Shown here: piece by piece, positions 43,248 through 52,161 of the stretch
Position numbering within the stretch: position 1 is the first letter of the stretch
Layout of the letters: each line of letters opens with the position of its first letter
NCBI GenBank assembly: GCA_902784585.1
Contig: CACZVM010000009.1
Location: 1 to 64,000, forward strand
Source: an uncultured Bacteroidales bacterium
GTDB taxonomy: Bacteria; Bacteroidota; Bacteroidia; Bacteroidales; Paludibacteraceae
Length of the DNA stretch: 64,000 bases
Reading direction: 5' to 3'
Notes under the pieces: model-generated
What the model saw: the letters and a program-made list of their open reading frames with translations, nothing else
The model's database searches: none
Told to the model about the DNA's origin: nothing
Position numbers and translations under genes: made by a program

Positions 43248-43892
43248 CTACGAAAAACGTTCAATTTCGTCGATAGAGGGTAAGGTGTGCCACCCTACCG
43301 TTTGTTCTGCAGCGCGTCGGTTGGCCTCGATGTCGTCGATGAAGATGATGCGTTCGGGCCGTATAGTCCCCTCGCGGGTGACTGCCTGATGGACGGCGCG
43401 GAAGATAGCCGGATCGGGTTTGGCCATATGCATCTCCTGAGAGAGGAAGAGTTGATCGAAATGGCGGTCGAGACCATATGTACGATTGATAAAATCGAAA
43501 TGCAACTCATTTCCGTTGGAGAGCAGATAGACGGGGTGACCGTCTGCGCGGAGCCGGTCGATGACATCCAGTCGCCGTTGTGGCAGATCGTCGAGCATGG
43601 CCATCCATGCGTCCACGACCTGCTGCTCAGTGGTGCCGGGTCGGCAGTAACGCAACACCTCGCGGATGAAGGTAACGGGCGAGATGTGTCCGCGTTCGAA
43701 GTCGGCCATCAGTTGGCGGGAGGCCACACTGACGGACAGCACTCCTTCGCCGTGCTTGTCGATGCCGAGGACAGCCTGCATGTTCGCTTCGCCCATGAGT
43801 TCCTCAAAGGCATGCATACAACGGGGCACATTGAGCCGGATGAGCACTCCTCCCAGATCGAAGATATATATGATTGGTTTCGCTTGCGGCAT
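43248..43892 (-). CDS. HAD-superfamily hydrolase (subfamily IA)
   Basis: A 214-residue HAD phosphatase. Motif I is YIFDLGGVLI (nucleophile Asp at about residue 12), motif II VYLLSNGNELH, motif III Lys in MAKPDPAIF, motif IV IIFIDDIEANRRAA. A cap follows motif I. Substrates are usually small phosphorylated metabolites; which one is unknown. Just upstream a -7-like TAATTTTG (43932-43939, minus strand) overlaps the end of gltS, but its -33 partner is weak. Confidence 0.88.
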   Translation of the reverse strand: MPQAKPIIYIFDLGGVLIRLNVPRCMHAFEELMGEANMQAVLGIDKHGEGVLSVSVASRQLMADFERGHISPVTFIREVLRYCRPGTTEQQVVDAWMAMLDDLPQRRLDVIDRLRADGHPVYLLSNGNELHFDFINRTYGLDRHFDQLFLSQEMHMAKPDPAIFRAVHQAVTREGTIRPERIIFIDDIEANRRAAEQTVGWHTLPSIDEIERFS

Positions 43893-43942
43893 ATAAGGCG
43901 ATTCGTCATTCTTATTTCTCTATTTTGTCCACAAAATTACAG

Positions 43943-45211
43943 CTATATCAGCCTCAAGAAGAATGAGATGATGCCGGTGTTGATGATATCGGTGAACATA
44001 GATCCGATGATAGGTACGATGAGGAAGGGAGTGGGTGAATAATGGTACTTATAGCAGACGGCACTCATGTTAGCCATCGCGTTGGGTGTGGCACCTAATC
44101 CGAAGCCGCACAGGCCGGCACAAAGCACAGCTGCATCGTAGGTGCGGCCTAACATAGGGAAGGCGATGAAATAGACGAAGATCACCATCATCACCACTTG
44201 TGCACCGAGGATGACGATCAGGGGCACGGCGAGGCTCTGCAGTTCCCACAGCCGGAGGGATATCATCGCCATCCCGAGGAACATAGACAGACATATATTG
44301 CCCACGCTGGTTATACGCTCCATATCCAGCAGTTTGTCGGCCTTGATCCACTTTCCGTTTTCCTTATAGGGGACGAATCCAATGGTATTGCGCAGGATGG
44401 CAGCCAATATCAGTGCTCCAAAATAAGCAGGGAAAGTGATGCCCGTCCGTGCGAGTGCCCAACTGAGCAAGGTGCCCCCACCCATAGCCATGAGTATCCA
44501 ATAGGTGGCTTTGGCATACTGCTGGAACTCTAGTTCGTTGGTACTCATACGCTCGGCGCGTCCTGCAGGCGAAGCCTCGTCGCTCTCGATACCGGCCATG
44601 GCAGGGTCGATAGTCACATCCTGCGGCTGGATCTGTTCGTTGGTGAGTTTGGTACGGATGATCTGATTGGCCAAAGGTCCGCCCACCATAGAACCGGCTA
44701 TGAGTCCGAAGGTAGCAGCAGCCATGCCGATGGTAGCCGCTCCATGGAGTCCCATCTGTTCGAGGATAGCAGCAAAGCCACCGGCCGTACCGTGTCCACC
44801 TGTCATAGAAACACTGCCGGCAGCTATGCCCAGCAGCGGGTCAACACGCATGAGCCGCGTAATGCCCATCGGCATCAGGTTCTGCAGCGTAATCAAGAGC
44901 ACCAACAAGACCAGCATGAGCACCAAGGGTTTGCCTCCCTGTCTGAGCACTCGCAGGTCGCACTGGAAGCCCACGCAGGTAAAGAAAGCCACCATGAAGA
45001 TCTTCTGCAGCGTATCATCGAACGACACCTCTACATCAAACCATGCATACATCGTCAGGCTGAGCAACGAGAAGATGAGGCCGCCGCTGACAGGCGATGG
45101 CACGCACACTTTCTGCAAGAAGGCCACTTTTCGCGTTAATACCATACCGATCATGAGGGCCAAAGCGCCTATACCGGCCGTCTGAATCATATCCAATTCC
45201 AAACTTATCAT
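43943..45211 (-). CDS. gltS: Sodium/glutamate symporter, GltS family
   Basis: A 422-residue inner-membrane transporter with ten or more hydrophobic segments, predicted to import glutamate with sodium. GSVSMTGGHGTAGGFA near residue 155 and ATFGLIAGSMVGGPLANQII near 185 are the first family signature; CAGLCGFGLGATPNAMANM near 385 is the second inverted-repeat counterpart. Between them a hydrophilic cytoplasmic loop (QIQPQDVTIDPAMAGIESDEASPAG) is as expected. The region upstream (45212-45303) contains no clear promoter and lies downstream of the barrel gene, so readthrough is possible. Confidence 0.93.
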   Translation of the reverse strand: MISLELDMIQTAGIGALALMIGMVLTRKVAFLQKVCVPSPVSGGLIFSLLSLTMYAWFDVEVSFDDTLQKIFMVAFFTCVGFQCDLRVLRQGGKPLVLMLVLLVLLITLQNLMPMGITRLMRVDPLLGIAAGSVSMTGGHGTAGGFAAILEQMGLHGAATIGMAAATFGLIAGSMVGGPLANQIIRTKLTNEQIQPQDVTIDPAMAGIESDEASPAGRAERMSTNELEFQQYAKATYWILMAMGGGTLLSWALARTGITFPAYFGALILAAILRNTIGFVPYKENGKWIKADKLLDMERITSVGNICLSMFLGMAMISLRLWELQSLAVPLIVILGAQVVMMVIFVYFIAFPMLGRTYDAAVLCAGLCGFGLGATPNAMANMSAVCYKYHYSPTPFLIVPIIGSMFTDIINTGIISFFLRLI

Positions 45212-45303
45212 ACGCTTAAAACAGGTTTATTGCGGCAGAGCCGCGTTTATGAGGTGTACTGCTGCTACGCAGCGTTTATATGCTGCAGGCTATTAAACCC
45301 TTA

Positions 45304-46917
45304 TCAAAATCTATATTGTACCGTAATATTGGCGGCTTGTCTGTTGACATTGGCCGCGCGGCAGAAGGTATCAAACATATCATGCCAGTCGACCCCAAAG
45401 TTCCAACTCCGTCCGATCTGCTTGTTGACGGACAGACAGCCATAGACCGGTGTACCAAAGAGTTCGCGTACGGGTGCTTGAGGGGTATAATATACGAGCT
45501 TCAATCCGATCTGCCATTGGCGAGGAAGATAGGCAGTAGGCGCCACTCGCAGGGAAGCATACACTTTGCTTCTGGCAATATAGAGATTCGCACCACCCGT
45601 CAGCGTCACCCACTTCGTTTTCCAATAAGCCGATGCATCCACTCTGGCAACGTTCTCATCGCCATCAATGAAATAATAACCGGTCTCCGTCTGGACGCTG
45701 AGTGACCTGCGGGTGTAGGCATACGACAGTTTGATCTGATTGATCACCCTTTCTTGCAGTTGTTCTTTCGTCGTCACCCACATCGCTTCGTTCGTCGGAT
45801 CCGCCTCCATCAGTAGAGCCGAGTGAGCCGGATTGAAGAACTTGCGATAATAGCCCAATTGTATCTGATGCTGTTCTTGGGGGAGATATATAACACTCAC
45901 GTCCGTGTTGTTGCGGATGTCCATGTGCCTCTGCGTGGTGCCGGAATCGGTTATCCGGTAGTTGTAGAACATCACACGATGCCCCGCTGCGAAGCGCCAC
46001 TTTGGCAGAGAGTAGCCGAACTGCAGATAGATGTCATGGTTGAAGACATCCCAACTCCTGGACGTATCTTTCTGCCAGGTCATCTGGTAATCGCCTTCCA
46101 CACCCACCATCATCGTCAGTCCTTTCACCGGCAAAGGTGTATTCAGTTCCAGCACAAACATAGGCAAACGGTTGGTGACGGTCGGATTGACGTCATATTG
46201 ATAGCCGCCCAAGACGAGCAGTTCCGTTCCTGCGTCATTGAAATTGTGGAAATACCGCGCCCTACCCATGATCTTCTGCGTAGTGGCATCCGGCATTTTG
46301 AGGTATTGCTGTGTGAAATAGGTCAACAGCCTGTTGCGTTCGTCAAAGCGGTTGGTCATGTGCAGCGACAGATACTCCTTGTGCTCATCCTGATAGCGAT
46401 AGGTCGCATTGGCATAGAGGTCGGTATGGGAGCTGCCGAACAGCACATTCACCGTACCGTTACCCTCCAACTGTTTGCCGAAACCGCCCTGCCCTTCCAC
46501 AAAACCTTTCGCCGAATTAGGCATTGCCATGGTAATATCCAGCACCTTGCCCGTCCCTATAGTACCCTTAGCCACACCTGTATTGTCGCACACCTGTATC
46601 TTGGCTATGTCCTTGGCTTTCATCTGGCTTATAATCAATCTCGTGTCACCGTTCAAGGGGCAGTTGTCCACGCGCAGGTTGTAACCATCAATGACATCTT
46701 CATAGCCGCGTATCATCAGGTCCGGCATCATCTGCAGCACATCCATCAGCGACTCTTCCCCGGTCAGTTCCATGCGCTGGGGATAGATCACCGTCCTGTC
46801 TGCCTTCACCTCTATAACAGGCTTGACCTCTATGACGGGCACACTATCGTCCGCATACAAAGAGGACGAGAAAAAGCACAAAGCAAGCACAATGATAAAA
46901 GTCGTAGATTGTCGCAT
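45304..46917 (-). CDS. TonB-receptor-like outer-membrane barrel protein, short
   Basis: A 537-residue outer-membrane protein. Signal peptide to about SSSLYA-D; a plug-like part with ELTGEESLMDVLQMMPDLMIRGYEDVIDGYNLRV and IDAIKVQ-like KDIAKIQVCDN; then alternating beta-strands ending in VQYRF, the usual terminal aromatic of barrels. No carboxypeptidase-like N-domain and no clear TonB box are visible. It is shorter than usual TonB-dependent receptors (650-1000). A small receptor or channel is inferred; substrate unknown. Own promoter; runs toward gltS. Confidence 0.75.
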   Translation of the reverse strand: MRQSTTFIIVLALCFFSSSLYADDSVPVIEVKPVIEVKADRTVIYPQRMELTGEESLMDVLQMMPDLMIRGYEDVIDGYNLRVDNCPLNGDTRLIISQMKAKDIAKIQVCDNTGVAKGTIGTGKVLDITMAMPNSAKGFVEGQGGFGKQLEGNGTVNVLFGSSHTDLYANATYRYQDEHKEYLSLHMTNRFDERNRLLTYFTQQYLKMPDATTQKIMGRARYFHNFNDAGTELLVLGGYQYDVNPTVTNRLPMFVLELNTPLPVKGLTMMVGVEGDYQMTWQKDTSRSWDVFNHDIYLQFGYSLPKWRFAAGHRVMFYNYRITDSGTTQRHMDIRNNTDVSVIYLPQEQHQIQLGYYRKFFNPAHSALLMEADPTNEAMWVTTKEQLQERVINQIKLSYAYTRRSLSVQTETGYYFIDGDENVARVDASAYWKTKWVTLTGGANLYIARSKVYASLRVAPTAYLPRQWQIGLKLVYYTPQAPVRELFGTPVYGCLSVNKQIGRSWNFGVDWHDMFDTFCRAANVNRQAANITVQYRF

Positions 46918-46959
46918 CGTTTCAAACAGTCAGTTGTTCTGCTTCAGCAATTTCGCTCG

Positions 46960-46991
46960 CAAAAGTACTACAAATTTTACAAATTTGCAAG
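46960..46991 (-). promoter_or_regulatory. Promoter of the barrel gene
   Basis: Minus-strand CTTG (46988-46991), 20 bases, TACTTTTG (46960-46967), about 40 bases from the ATG at 46917. Confidence 0.75.
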
Positions 46992-47047
46992 ATTTAGTTA
47001 GAAAACAACAAATCATACAAGCATATTTGTTTTTTTAGACCAAAATC

Positions 47048-47079
47048 CTTGTATATTCCAAATATTTGTTGTAATTTTG
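47048..47079 (+). promoter_or_regulatory. Promoter of the porQ-cmk-ispH unit
   Basis: CTTG (47048-47051), 20 bases, TAATTTTG (47072-47079), about 50 bases before the GTG start at 47132. Confidence 0.75.
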
Positions 47080-47131
47080 CAGCCGATATTAGTATGCGGA
47101 AGTACGGACTAAGAAAGGAATACGGACGAAA

Positions 47132-48253
47132 GTGAAAGTAAGAAGGAGCATATTACTTTGTTTGCTTTGCGCGGCAATGAGCATGCCGTGCACGGCACAG
47201 GTATCGACTGCCGGTCGTTCAGTGTTCTCCTTCATGGGACTGCCTGTGTCGGCGCGTGTACACGCGTTGGGAGGCAGCAACGTAAGTCTGAGTAACGGCG
47301 ACGTGTCGATGGGTATGTGCAACCCTGCCCTGCTCCACAACGAGACACACATGGTGCTCCAGATGAACTTCTGCTACTACCTGCCAGGTACGATGTTCGC
47401 CAGCGCATTGTACGGGCATAACTTCGGCGAAGCGAAAGGATTAAGGAAGGACGACAGCGAGGGGATGAAGGAGGAAGGAGGAAAGCCGGAGAAGCCCAAT
47501 TATTTCGCTGTCGGATTCCATTACCTGGACCATGGCAACATGCCTTACGCTGATGAGCAGGGCAACCTGACAGGAGGCTCGTTCGGTGCACGCGACATAC
47601 TGATTGACGTGATGTATGCGCGTCAACTGCACCCGAGCTGGAAAGTGGGAGTGTCGCTTAAACCCGTCTATAGCATCTATGAGCACTACACCAGTTTTGC
47701 CATCGGTGCGGACATCGGAGCTCATTTCCAGACCAAGGACTCGACTTTCCAGATGGGTCTGGTACTGCAGAACATCGGTTGGCAACTAAAGCGTTTCTAC
47801 GAAGACGGAGGTCGTCCGACGGAAATGCTTCCGCTGAACCTGCAACTAGGTCTGACCTATCGCGTGAAACACGCCCCGCTGCGCTTCCACCTGCAGATAC
47901 ATAACATACAAACATGGCACCTCAACTATGAGTGGACGAGTCTGGACAAGAGTGCGACCACAGGCGACATCGTGTCCCACAACGTCAAATGGTACGACAT
48001 GCTGTTCCGCCATACGATATGGTGCATCGAGGTGGTGCCCAAGAGTGAGAAGTTCTACATCGCCTTCAGCTACAACCACCGCCGCCGGGCCGAACTGAAC
48101 CTGAGTGACCAGAAGTCGCTGGCGGGATTTGCACTGGGCGCAGGCGTGAAGATCAAACAGGCCCGTCTGAACCTGGCAGTCAGTCAGTTGACCAAATCGA
48201 ATTTCTCGGTGCAAGGCGGATTGACGCTGGATATCAACTCGCTACTAAAGTAG
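47132..48253 (+). CDS. porQ: Type IX secretion system protein PorQ
   Basis: A 373-residue outer-membrane beta-barrel. Signal peptide KVRRSILLCLLCAAMSMPCTA-Q; VFSFMGLPVSARVHALGGSNVSLSNGDVSMGMCNPALL, in pieces, is the family's N-terminal hallmark, and the following strands (YFAVGFHYLDHGNMPYADE, KVGVSLKPVYSIYE) fit. PorQ works with PorU, PorV and PorZ at the cell surface in processing and attaching T9SS cargo. The giant protein at 11-20.8 kb could be such cargo. Starts at GTG 47132. Residues about 101-119 (GLRKDDSEGMKEEGGKPEK) are encoded by purine-rich heptads, a probable extra loop. porQ followed by cmk and ispH is a familiar arrangement. Confidence 0.85.
   Translation: MKVRRSILLCLLCAAMSMPCTAQVSTAGRSVFSFMGLPVSARVHALGGSNVSLSNGDVSMGMCNPALLHNETHMVLQMNFCYYLPGTMFASALYGHNFGEAKGLRKDDSEGMKEEGGKPEKPNYFAVGFHYLDHGNMPYADEQGNLTGGSFGARDILIDVMYARQLHPSWKVGVSLKPVYSIYEHYTSFAIGADIGAHFQTKDSTFQMGLVLQNIGWQLKRFYEDGGRPTEMLPLNLQLGLTYRVKHAPLRFHLQIHNIQTWHLNYEWTSLDKSATTGDIVSHNVKWYDMLFRHTIWCIEVVPKSEKFYIAFSYNHRRRAELNLSDQKSLAGFALGAGVKIKQARLNLAVSQLTKSNFSVQGGLTLDINSLLK
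47434..47489. repeat. Purine-rich heptad array in porQ
   Basis: GAAAGGA, TTAAGGA, AGGACGA, CAGCGAG, GGGATGA, AGGAGGA x2, AAGCCGG keep a 7-base phase. All bases near AGGA are purines, so no stop codon can arise easily. Confidence 0.7.
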
Positions 48254-48256
48254 CTC

Positions 48257-48290
48257 GATTGGTAATTGATAATTGGTAATTGGTAATTTT
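48257..48290. repeat. Heptad array filling the porQ-cmk gap
   Basis: GATTGGT, AATTGAT, AATTGGT x2, AATTTT, from three bases after the porQ stop to the base before the cmk ATG. Confidence 0.92.
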
Positions 48291-48956
48291 ATGAATAAGA
48301 TCATCGTAGCTATAGACGGTTATTCGTCGTGCGGCAAATCAACGATAGCCAAGGCGCTGGCCAAGTATGCCGGCTATACATATGTAGACACGGGTGCAAT
48401 GTATCGTGCCATCGGACTCTACACCCTGCGTCACGGACTGACCACAGAGGCCGCCATCCTGGCCGCATTGCCTAAGATACAAATAGGTTTTATCTTGGCG
48501 GACGGAGCACAACACGTCACGCTCAACGGTGAGGACGTAGAAGCACATATACGCACGCTGGAGGTAGGCAACCGCGCCAGCGAGATATCGCAGATCAAAG
48601 AGGTACGTGCTTTTCTGGTGGCGCAACAGCAACAGATGGGACTGCAGAAAGGCATCGTGATGGACGGACGCGACATAGGTACAGTAGTCTTTCCGCAGGC
48701 AGAACTAAAGCTATTCCTGACCGCCAGTCCGGAAGTGCGTGCACAACGCCGTTTCGACGAGCTGAAGGAGAAAGGCGGACAACCGGTATATGAAGAGGTA
48801 CTCAAGGATGTGAACGACCGCGATTATCGCGACACACACCGCGCCGAGAGCCCGCTGCGTCAGGCCGACGACGCCATCGTGGTAGACAACAGTCACCTCA
48901 CCCGTGAAGAACAAATGGAGGTTATTTACAAGCATTTCGAGAATGCGTGCAAATAA
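48291..48956 (+). CDS. cmk: Cytidylate kinase
   Basis: A 221-residue kinase making CDP and dCDP from CMP and dCMP with ATP. P-loop GYSSCGKSTIAKAL at residues about 10-23, TGAMYRAIGLY for substrate binding, DGRDIGTVVFPQAELKLFLTA for the NMP-binding and lid regions, and RDYRDTHRAESPLRQADDAI at the C-terminal part. The ATG at 48291 is chosen because MNKIIVAIDGYSS is the family start; an upstream codon lies in repeat DNA. Stop lies at the edge of the next array. Confidence 0.95.
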   Translation: MNKIIVAIDGYSSCGKSTIAKALAKYAGYTYVDTGAMYRAIGLYTLRHGLTTEAAILAALPKIQIGFILADGAQHVTLNGEDVEAHIRTLEVGNRASEISQIKEVRAFLVAQQQQMGLQKGIVMDGRDIGTVVFPQAELKLFLTASPEVRAQRRFDELKEKGGQPVYEEVLKDVNDRDYRDTHRAESPLRQADDAIVVDNSHLTREEQMEVIYKHFENACK

Positions 48957-48975
48957 TTAGTAATTGGCAATTTGA
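48955..48975. repeat. Heptad array joining cmk stop to ispH start
   Basis: AATTAGT, AATTGGC, AATTTGA in phase. The array includes two bases of the cmk TAA and supplies the TTG start of ispH (48972). Confidence 0.85.
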
Positions 48976-49907
48976 ACATTTCGATTGACGAACATAGCGG
49001 TTTTTGTTTCGGAGTGACGCGAGCCATCGAGACAGCAGAGAGCGAACTGAAGAACGGTTCGCTTTGTTGCTTGGGCGACATCGTGCACAACGGACGAGAG
49101 GTGGCGCGCCTGGAGCAAATGGGTCTGCAGACGATTGACTACGATGACCTGCGTACGCTACCCTCGGATGCGCGAGTGCTGCTACGTGCGCACGGAGAAC
49201 CGCCCAGCACCTATTGGATAGCCCGTCAACGCGGCCTGAGCATCATCGACGCTACCTGTCCGGTGGTGAAGAAACTGCAAGAACGCATCCACGCGTGCTA
49301 CGAGCAGCATAAGAACGACGAGGCGCTACCGCCACAGATCGTCATCTACGGTCAACCCGGCCATGCCGAAGTGATCGGACTACAGGGACAGACCAACAAC
49401 ACAGCCATCGTCATCGAGCATGCCGACCAACTCGACCGCATTGATTTCACCAGGCCTATATACCTCTTCTCGCAAACCACCAAATCGGTCGAGGGTTTTC
49501 ACGCACTGGAGGAGGCCATCCGATCACAAATCACCAATCACCGATCACCCATTACGCTGGAAGCGCACGATACTATCTGCCGCAATGTAGCCAACCGCGT
49601 GAAGGAGCTGCAGGCTTTTGCGCAGGCGAACGATCTGGTGTTCTTTGTAGGTGGAAGCAAATCGAGCAACGCGAAGGTGCTCTTCCAGAAATGCGCGGAG
49701 GTCAATCCCAACACCTTGTTTGCCTCATCGCCGGACGAGGCCGAAGAGAAGTTCTCGGCATTCCGCATTCAGCATTCAGGAACAACAAATCCCGACTTTC
49801 GTGTCGGGATCTGCGGAGCGACGAGTACGCCGCTATGGTTAATGGAGCAGGTACGCGATCGTATCATGCTTCTTGCTTCTCATATTCCTGCAGGAACAGG
49901 AAATTAG
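48972..49907 (+). CDS. ispH: 4-hydroxy-3-methylbut-2-enyl diphosphate reductase
   Basis: A 311-residue iron-sulfur enzyme for the last step of the MEP isoprenoid pathway (HMBPP to IPP and DMAPP). The three cluster cysteines are visible in SGFCFGVTRA (about residue 12), IDATCPVV (about 96) and VGICGATSTP (about 278); LGDIVHNGREV, RAHGEPP and GQPGHAEVIG are further landmarks. Starts at TTG 48972, formed by repeat DNA. Two heptad arrays lie inside: one encodes ITNHRSPIT at about 184-193 and another IQHS at about 262-269, both apparently in loops. The 3' end overlaps the convergent membrane-protein gene by 44 bases. Confidence 0.93.
   Translation: MNISIDEHSGFCFGVTRAIETAESELKNGSLCCLGDIVHNGREVARLEQMGLQTIDYDDLRTLPSDARVLLRAHGEPPSTYWIARQRGLSIIDATCPVVKKLQERIHACYEQHKNDEALPPQIVIYGQPGHAEVIGLQGQTNNTAIVIEHADQLDRIDFTRPIYLFSQTTKSVEGFHALEEAIRSQITNHRSPITLEAHDTICRNVANRVKELQAFAQANDLVFFVGGSKSSNAKVLFQKCAEVNPNTLFASSPDEAEEKFSAFRIQHSGTTNPDFRVGICGATSTPLWLMEQVRDRIMLLASHIPAGTGN
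49523..49550. repeat. In-gene heptad array in ispH
   Basis: ATCACAA, ATCACCA, ATCACCG, ATCACCC in phase, encoding SQITNHRSPI. Confidence 0.92.
49759..49779. repeat. Second in-gene heptad run in ispH
   Basis: CATTCCG, CATTCAG, CATTCAG in phase, encoding AFRIQHSG, close to the third cluster cysteine. Confidence 0.8.
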
Positions 49908-51249
49908 CAATCATGTTTTGTTCGAAGGCATAGGCATACGCCCTGCCGTTATAATCGACGAACGTCAGTTTGGCGTCGTCCAGTCGTGTGTCGTGATAAT
50001 CCATCTCCGGCACTATTGCCCGACGCGGATGCCCCGCCCATACCGTCTGCATGCGCACCGTTGTCCAATCGGCTATATGGATACGATCCATCTCATCAAT
50101 CGAGAACTGAGGGAAGCCGAGACGATAAGCGGATGTCTCGCGCTTGCGTGTCTCCCGTTTCTGCTTCTCCTTCTCATCCCACTCGGCGCGTCCCTGCAGA
50201 TACGCTTCCGGGTCAGCATCCACATAGACGGCGTAGAAAAGGGTTGGTTTGCCGCCCTCGTAGATGTCGCGGCTAAGGCCCAGAAAATCCACTCGCGCAG
50301 GGTGAGCCTTCAACCAGTCAGTGGTTACCCACATTGCTCCAGCCACATTATCCTCCACATACACATGCTCCATATAATCTGCCGTCATCCGGTCGGCATA
50401 CTCGTTGGCAAAATAATGTTTCTCCATCTTGAGTCGCGTAGCCATACTCGCCGTCACGCTGTTCTTAGCCACCGTGGCATCGTTGCGGCGGTGAGGCATG
50501 AGCAGCCAACCGTCCTCTTTCTCCCCATTGCGCAGGAAGATAAGGGCATTCACACCGAAATGGTTGGAGAGCATCGAGCGTCGGAGTGGACGAAGCTTCG
50601 CATCGTTCTCATACAGTTTGCGGATCGAAAGACTGCCTTCGATGAGGTAGTCGAGTGCACGGTTGGTGAGCAGGTGTGCCATATACGAACTACGCATGCA
50701 GTGGATAGTGGCCGTCTGACCATTCGCTTCTGTGGCCGGTTCGAAATCCGCCAGACGGACAGTCACGCTGTCCAGCGTCTTGCTCGAGGAATGTGCTTCC
50801 AGCAACGTACCGCAATGCGACTTGATGAACGAATCCAACTGGAAGAAAGCCGTCGGGTCATCCTCCACACGTATGTGCTTGGAATGATACTTGTTCATCT
50901 GGAGCAGGGGGTCGAAATAGACCACTGCCTGACTGTCATGCAGATCGATTATATGACGATACTCCTTCACGTAATGGTTCCACATGTCCTGATTGCGATA
51001 ACTGACCTTTATCTGGTCTTCCTTCTTATGCAGTCGCCAAGTGACCAGCAGGGCGGAGACGAACAAGAACGCGAAGCCGATGAAGGATGCGAAGATATCG
51101 CTCAACAGGCTTGTTTTATCGTCCGTGATCAGCACGACTACAGCCACAAAGCCCAAGGACGCCAACACGATGGCTGCCATCACCAGTACATATTTGACCT
51201 TACTCTGCTGCTTGAGAGTTTGAAAATATCTGCTAATGGTTTCTTCCAT
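49864..51249 (-). CDS. Two-helix membrane protein of unknown function (461 aa)
   Basis: Two N-terminal hydrophobic helices (YVLVMAAIVLASLGFVAVVVL and DIFASFIGFAFLFVSALLVTW, about residues 20-70) are followed by about 390 soluble residues, probably cytoplasmic. A coiled segment HKKEDQIKVSYRNQD follows the second helix. The middle part, FGVNALIFLRNGEKEDGWLLMPHRR, reminds one of the first strands of a Nudix fold, but no Nudix box is seen. Two transmembrane helices plus a Nudix-like sensor is a layout known from some nucleotide-signalling defence proteins (SMODS-associated Nudix); no cyclase gene is adjacent, so this is speculative. Ends overlapping ispH. Confidence 0.7.
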   Translation of the reverse strand: MEETISRYFQTLKQQSKVKYVLVMAAIVLASLGFVAVVVLITDDKTSLLSDIFASFIGFAFLFVSALLVTWRLHKKEDQIKVSYRNQDMWNHYVKEYRHIIDLHDSQAVVYFDPLLQMNKYHSKHIRVEDDPTAFFQLDSFIKSHCGTLLEAHSSSKTLDSVTVRLADFEPATEANGQTATIHCMRSSYMAHLLTNRALDYLIEGSLSIRKLYENDAKLRPLRRSMLSNHFGVNALIFLRNGEKEDGWLLMPHRRNDATVAKNSVTASMATRLKMEKHYFANEYADRMTADYMEHVYVEDNVAGAMWVTTDWLKAHPARVDFLGLSRDIYEGGKPTLFYAVYVDADPEAYLQGRAEWDEKEKQKRETRKRETSAYRLGFPQFSIDEMDRIHIADWTTVRMQTVWAGHPRRAIVPEMDYHDTRLDDAKLTFVDYNGRAYAYAFEQNMIANFLFLQEYEKQEA

Positions 51250-51255
51250 ACTTGT

Positions 51256-52140
51256 CTATTGATGATAAATGATCTGATACATCTGTTCTAGTTCTTCGGG
51301 CGCAGGTACACCCTCGGGATAGAGACGGTAGAAATTGCTGTACTGCCGTAGCAGTCGTTCCTGCCGGTCGAAGGCAAAGAGTCGTTCGCCGTCGCACCAC
51401 ACGGCCTGGTCGGAATGGTGAAGCACATAGTGGTGGCCGTCCGCCTCAATAAAGGTCTGTTTGCTATTGCGTCCTGTCTCCCAGTGCACTGCTATCTCCA
51501 CCTCCGTCTCGCCTGCACGAGCCGTCAGTCGGCTGCTATAGGGCAACCCGCATTGCGGATCCGTACGGTGGTCGAGACGTATGTCGGATAGACTGCTGAG
51601 CGGCAGCAGCTGCATCAGCGGCGCCAGCGCATTGGGTGCACTGTCCATCCAGCTTCCTCCCAGACCATACCGAGCAGGGTCGATTCGTCCATCGGGGGTA
51701 GCATACGGGTCTTCCAGCACCATGCGCACCGACTCGATATGCCGTAGCGGACAGTGAGCAGCGAACCATAGCATCTCCTCGCCGTAGGCGGTATGATGCA
51801 TCGGTACATACCGTCCCCGCAAGTCGGGCGCGAAGAAACGGAGTCCCTCTTCGGCCGTCTCGGCCAGTGGCTTCTCCACCATTGGCAGCACCCCGCGCTT
51901 GAGACAGCTCTCTACGACATCCAGATGGGTAGCAGGAGGCGTAGCGATGACGGCAGCGTCGGGATGCAAGGCATCGAGCAGCGCCGTATAGTCGGTGAAG
52001 AAAGGCAGGTCGGGATAGGCATCGGCCAGCGGCGTCCGATGCAGGTCGCAGAGACCGCATAAGCAATATAGCGGCGTTGCTGTCAACGCCGCTATATGAT
52101 AGCGGGCTATACGGCCCAAACCAATCAGAACGATAGTCAT
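51256..52140 (-). CDS. Gfo/Idh/MocA-family oxidoreductase
   Basis: A 294-residue NAD(P)-dependent dehydrogenase. The Rossmann start TIVLIGLGRIARYHIAAL, the loop DAAVIATPPATHLDVVESCLKRG and the EKPLAETAEE motif with the catalytic-site Lys are clear; YVPMHHTAYGEEM and GLGGSWMDSAPNAL follow in the second domain. It is a little shorter than the usual 330-380. Substrates are often sugars or cyclitols; unknown here. It ends six bases before the two-helix membrane gene and begins 21 bases after malQ, so the three may form one unit. Confidence 0.9.
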   Translation of the reverse strand: MTIVLIGLGRIARYHIAALTATPLYCLCGLCDLHRTPLADAYPDLPFFTDYTALLDALHPDAAVIATPPATHLDVVESCLKRGVLPMVEKPLAETAEEGLRFFAPDLRGRYVPMHHTAYGEEMLWFAAHCPLRHIESVRMVLEDPYATPDGRIDPARYGLGGSWMDSAPNALAPLMQLLPLSSLSDIRLDHRTDPQCGLPYSSRLTARAGETEVEIAVHWETGRNSKQTFIEADGHHYVLHHSDQAVWCDGERLFAFDRQERLLRQYSNFYRLYPEGVPAPEELEQMYQIIYHQ

Positions 52141-52161
52141 ATGCCTGCGTCCGCGAGTGGC

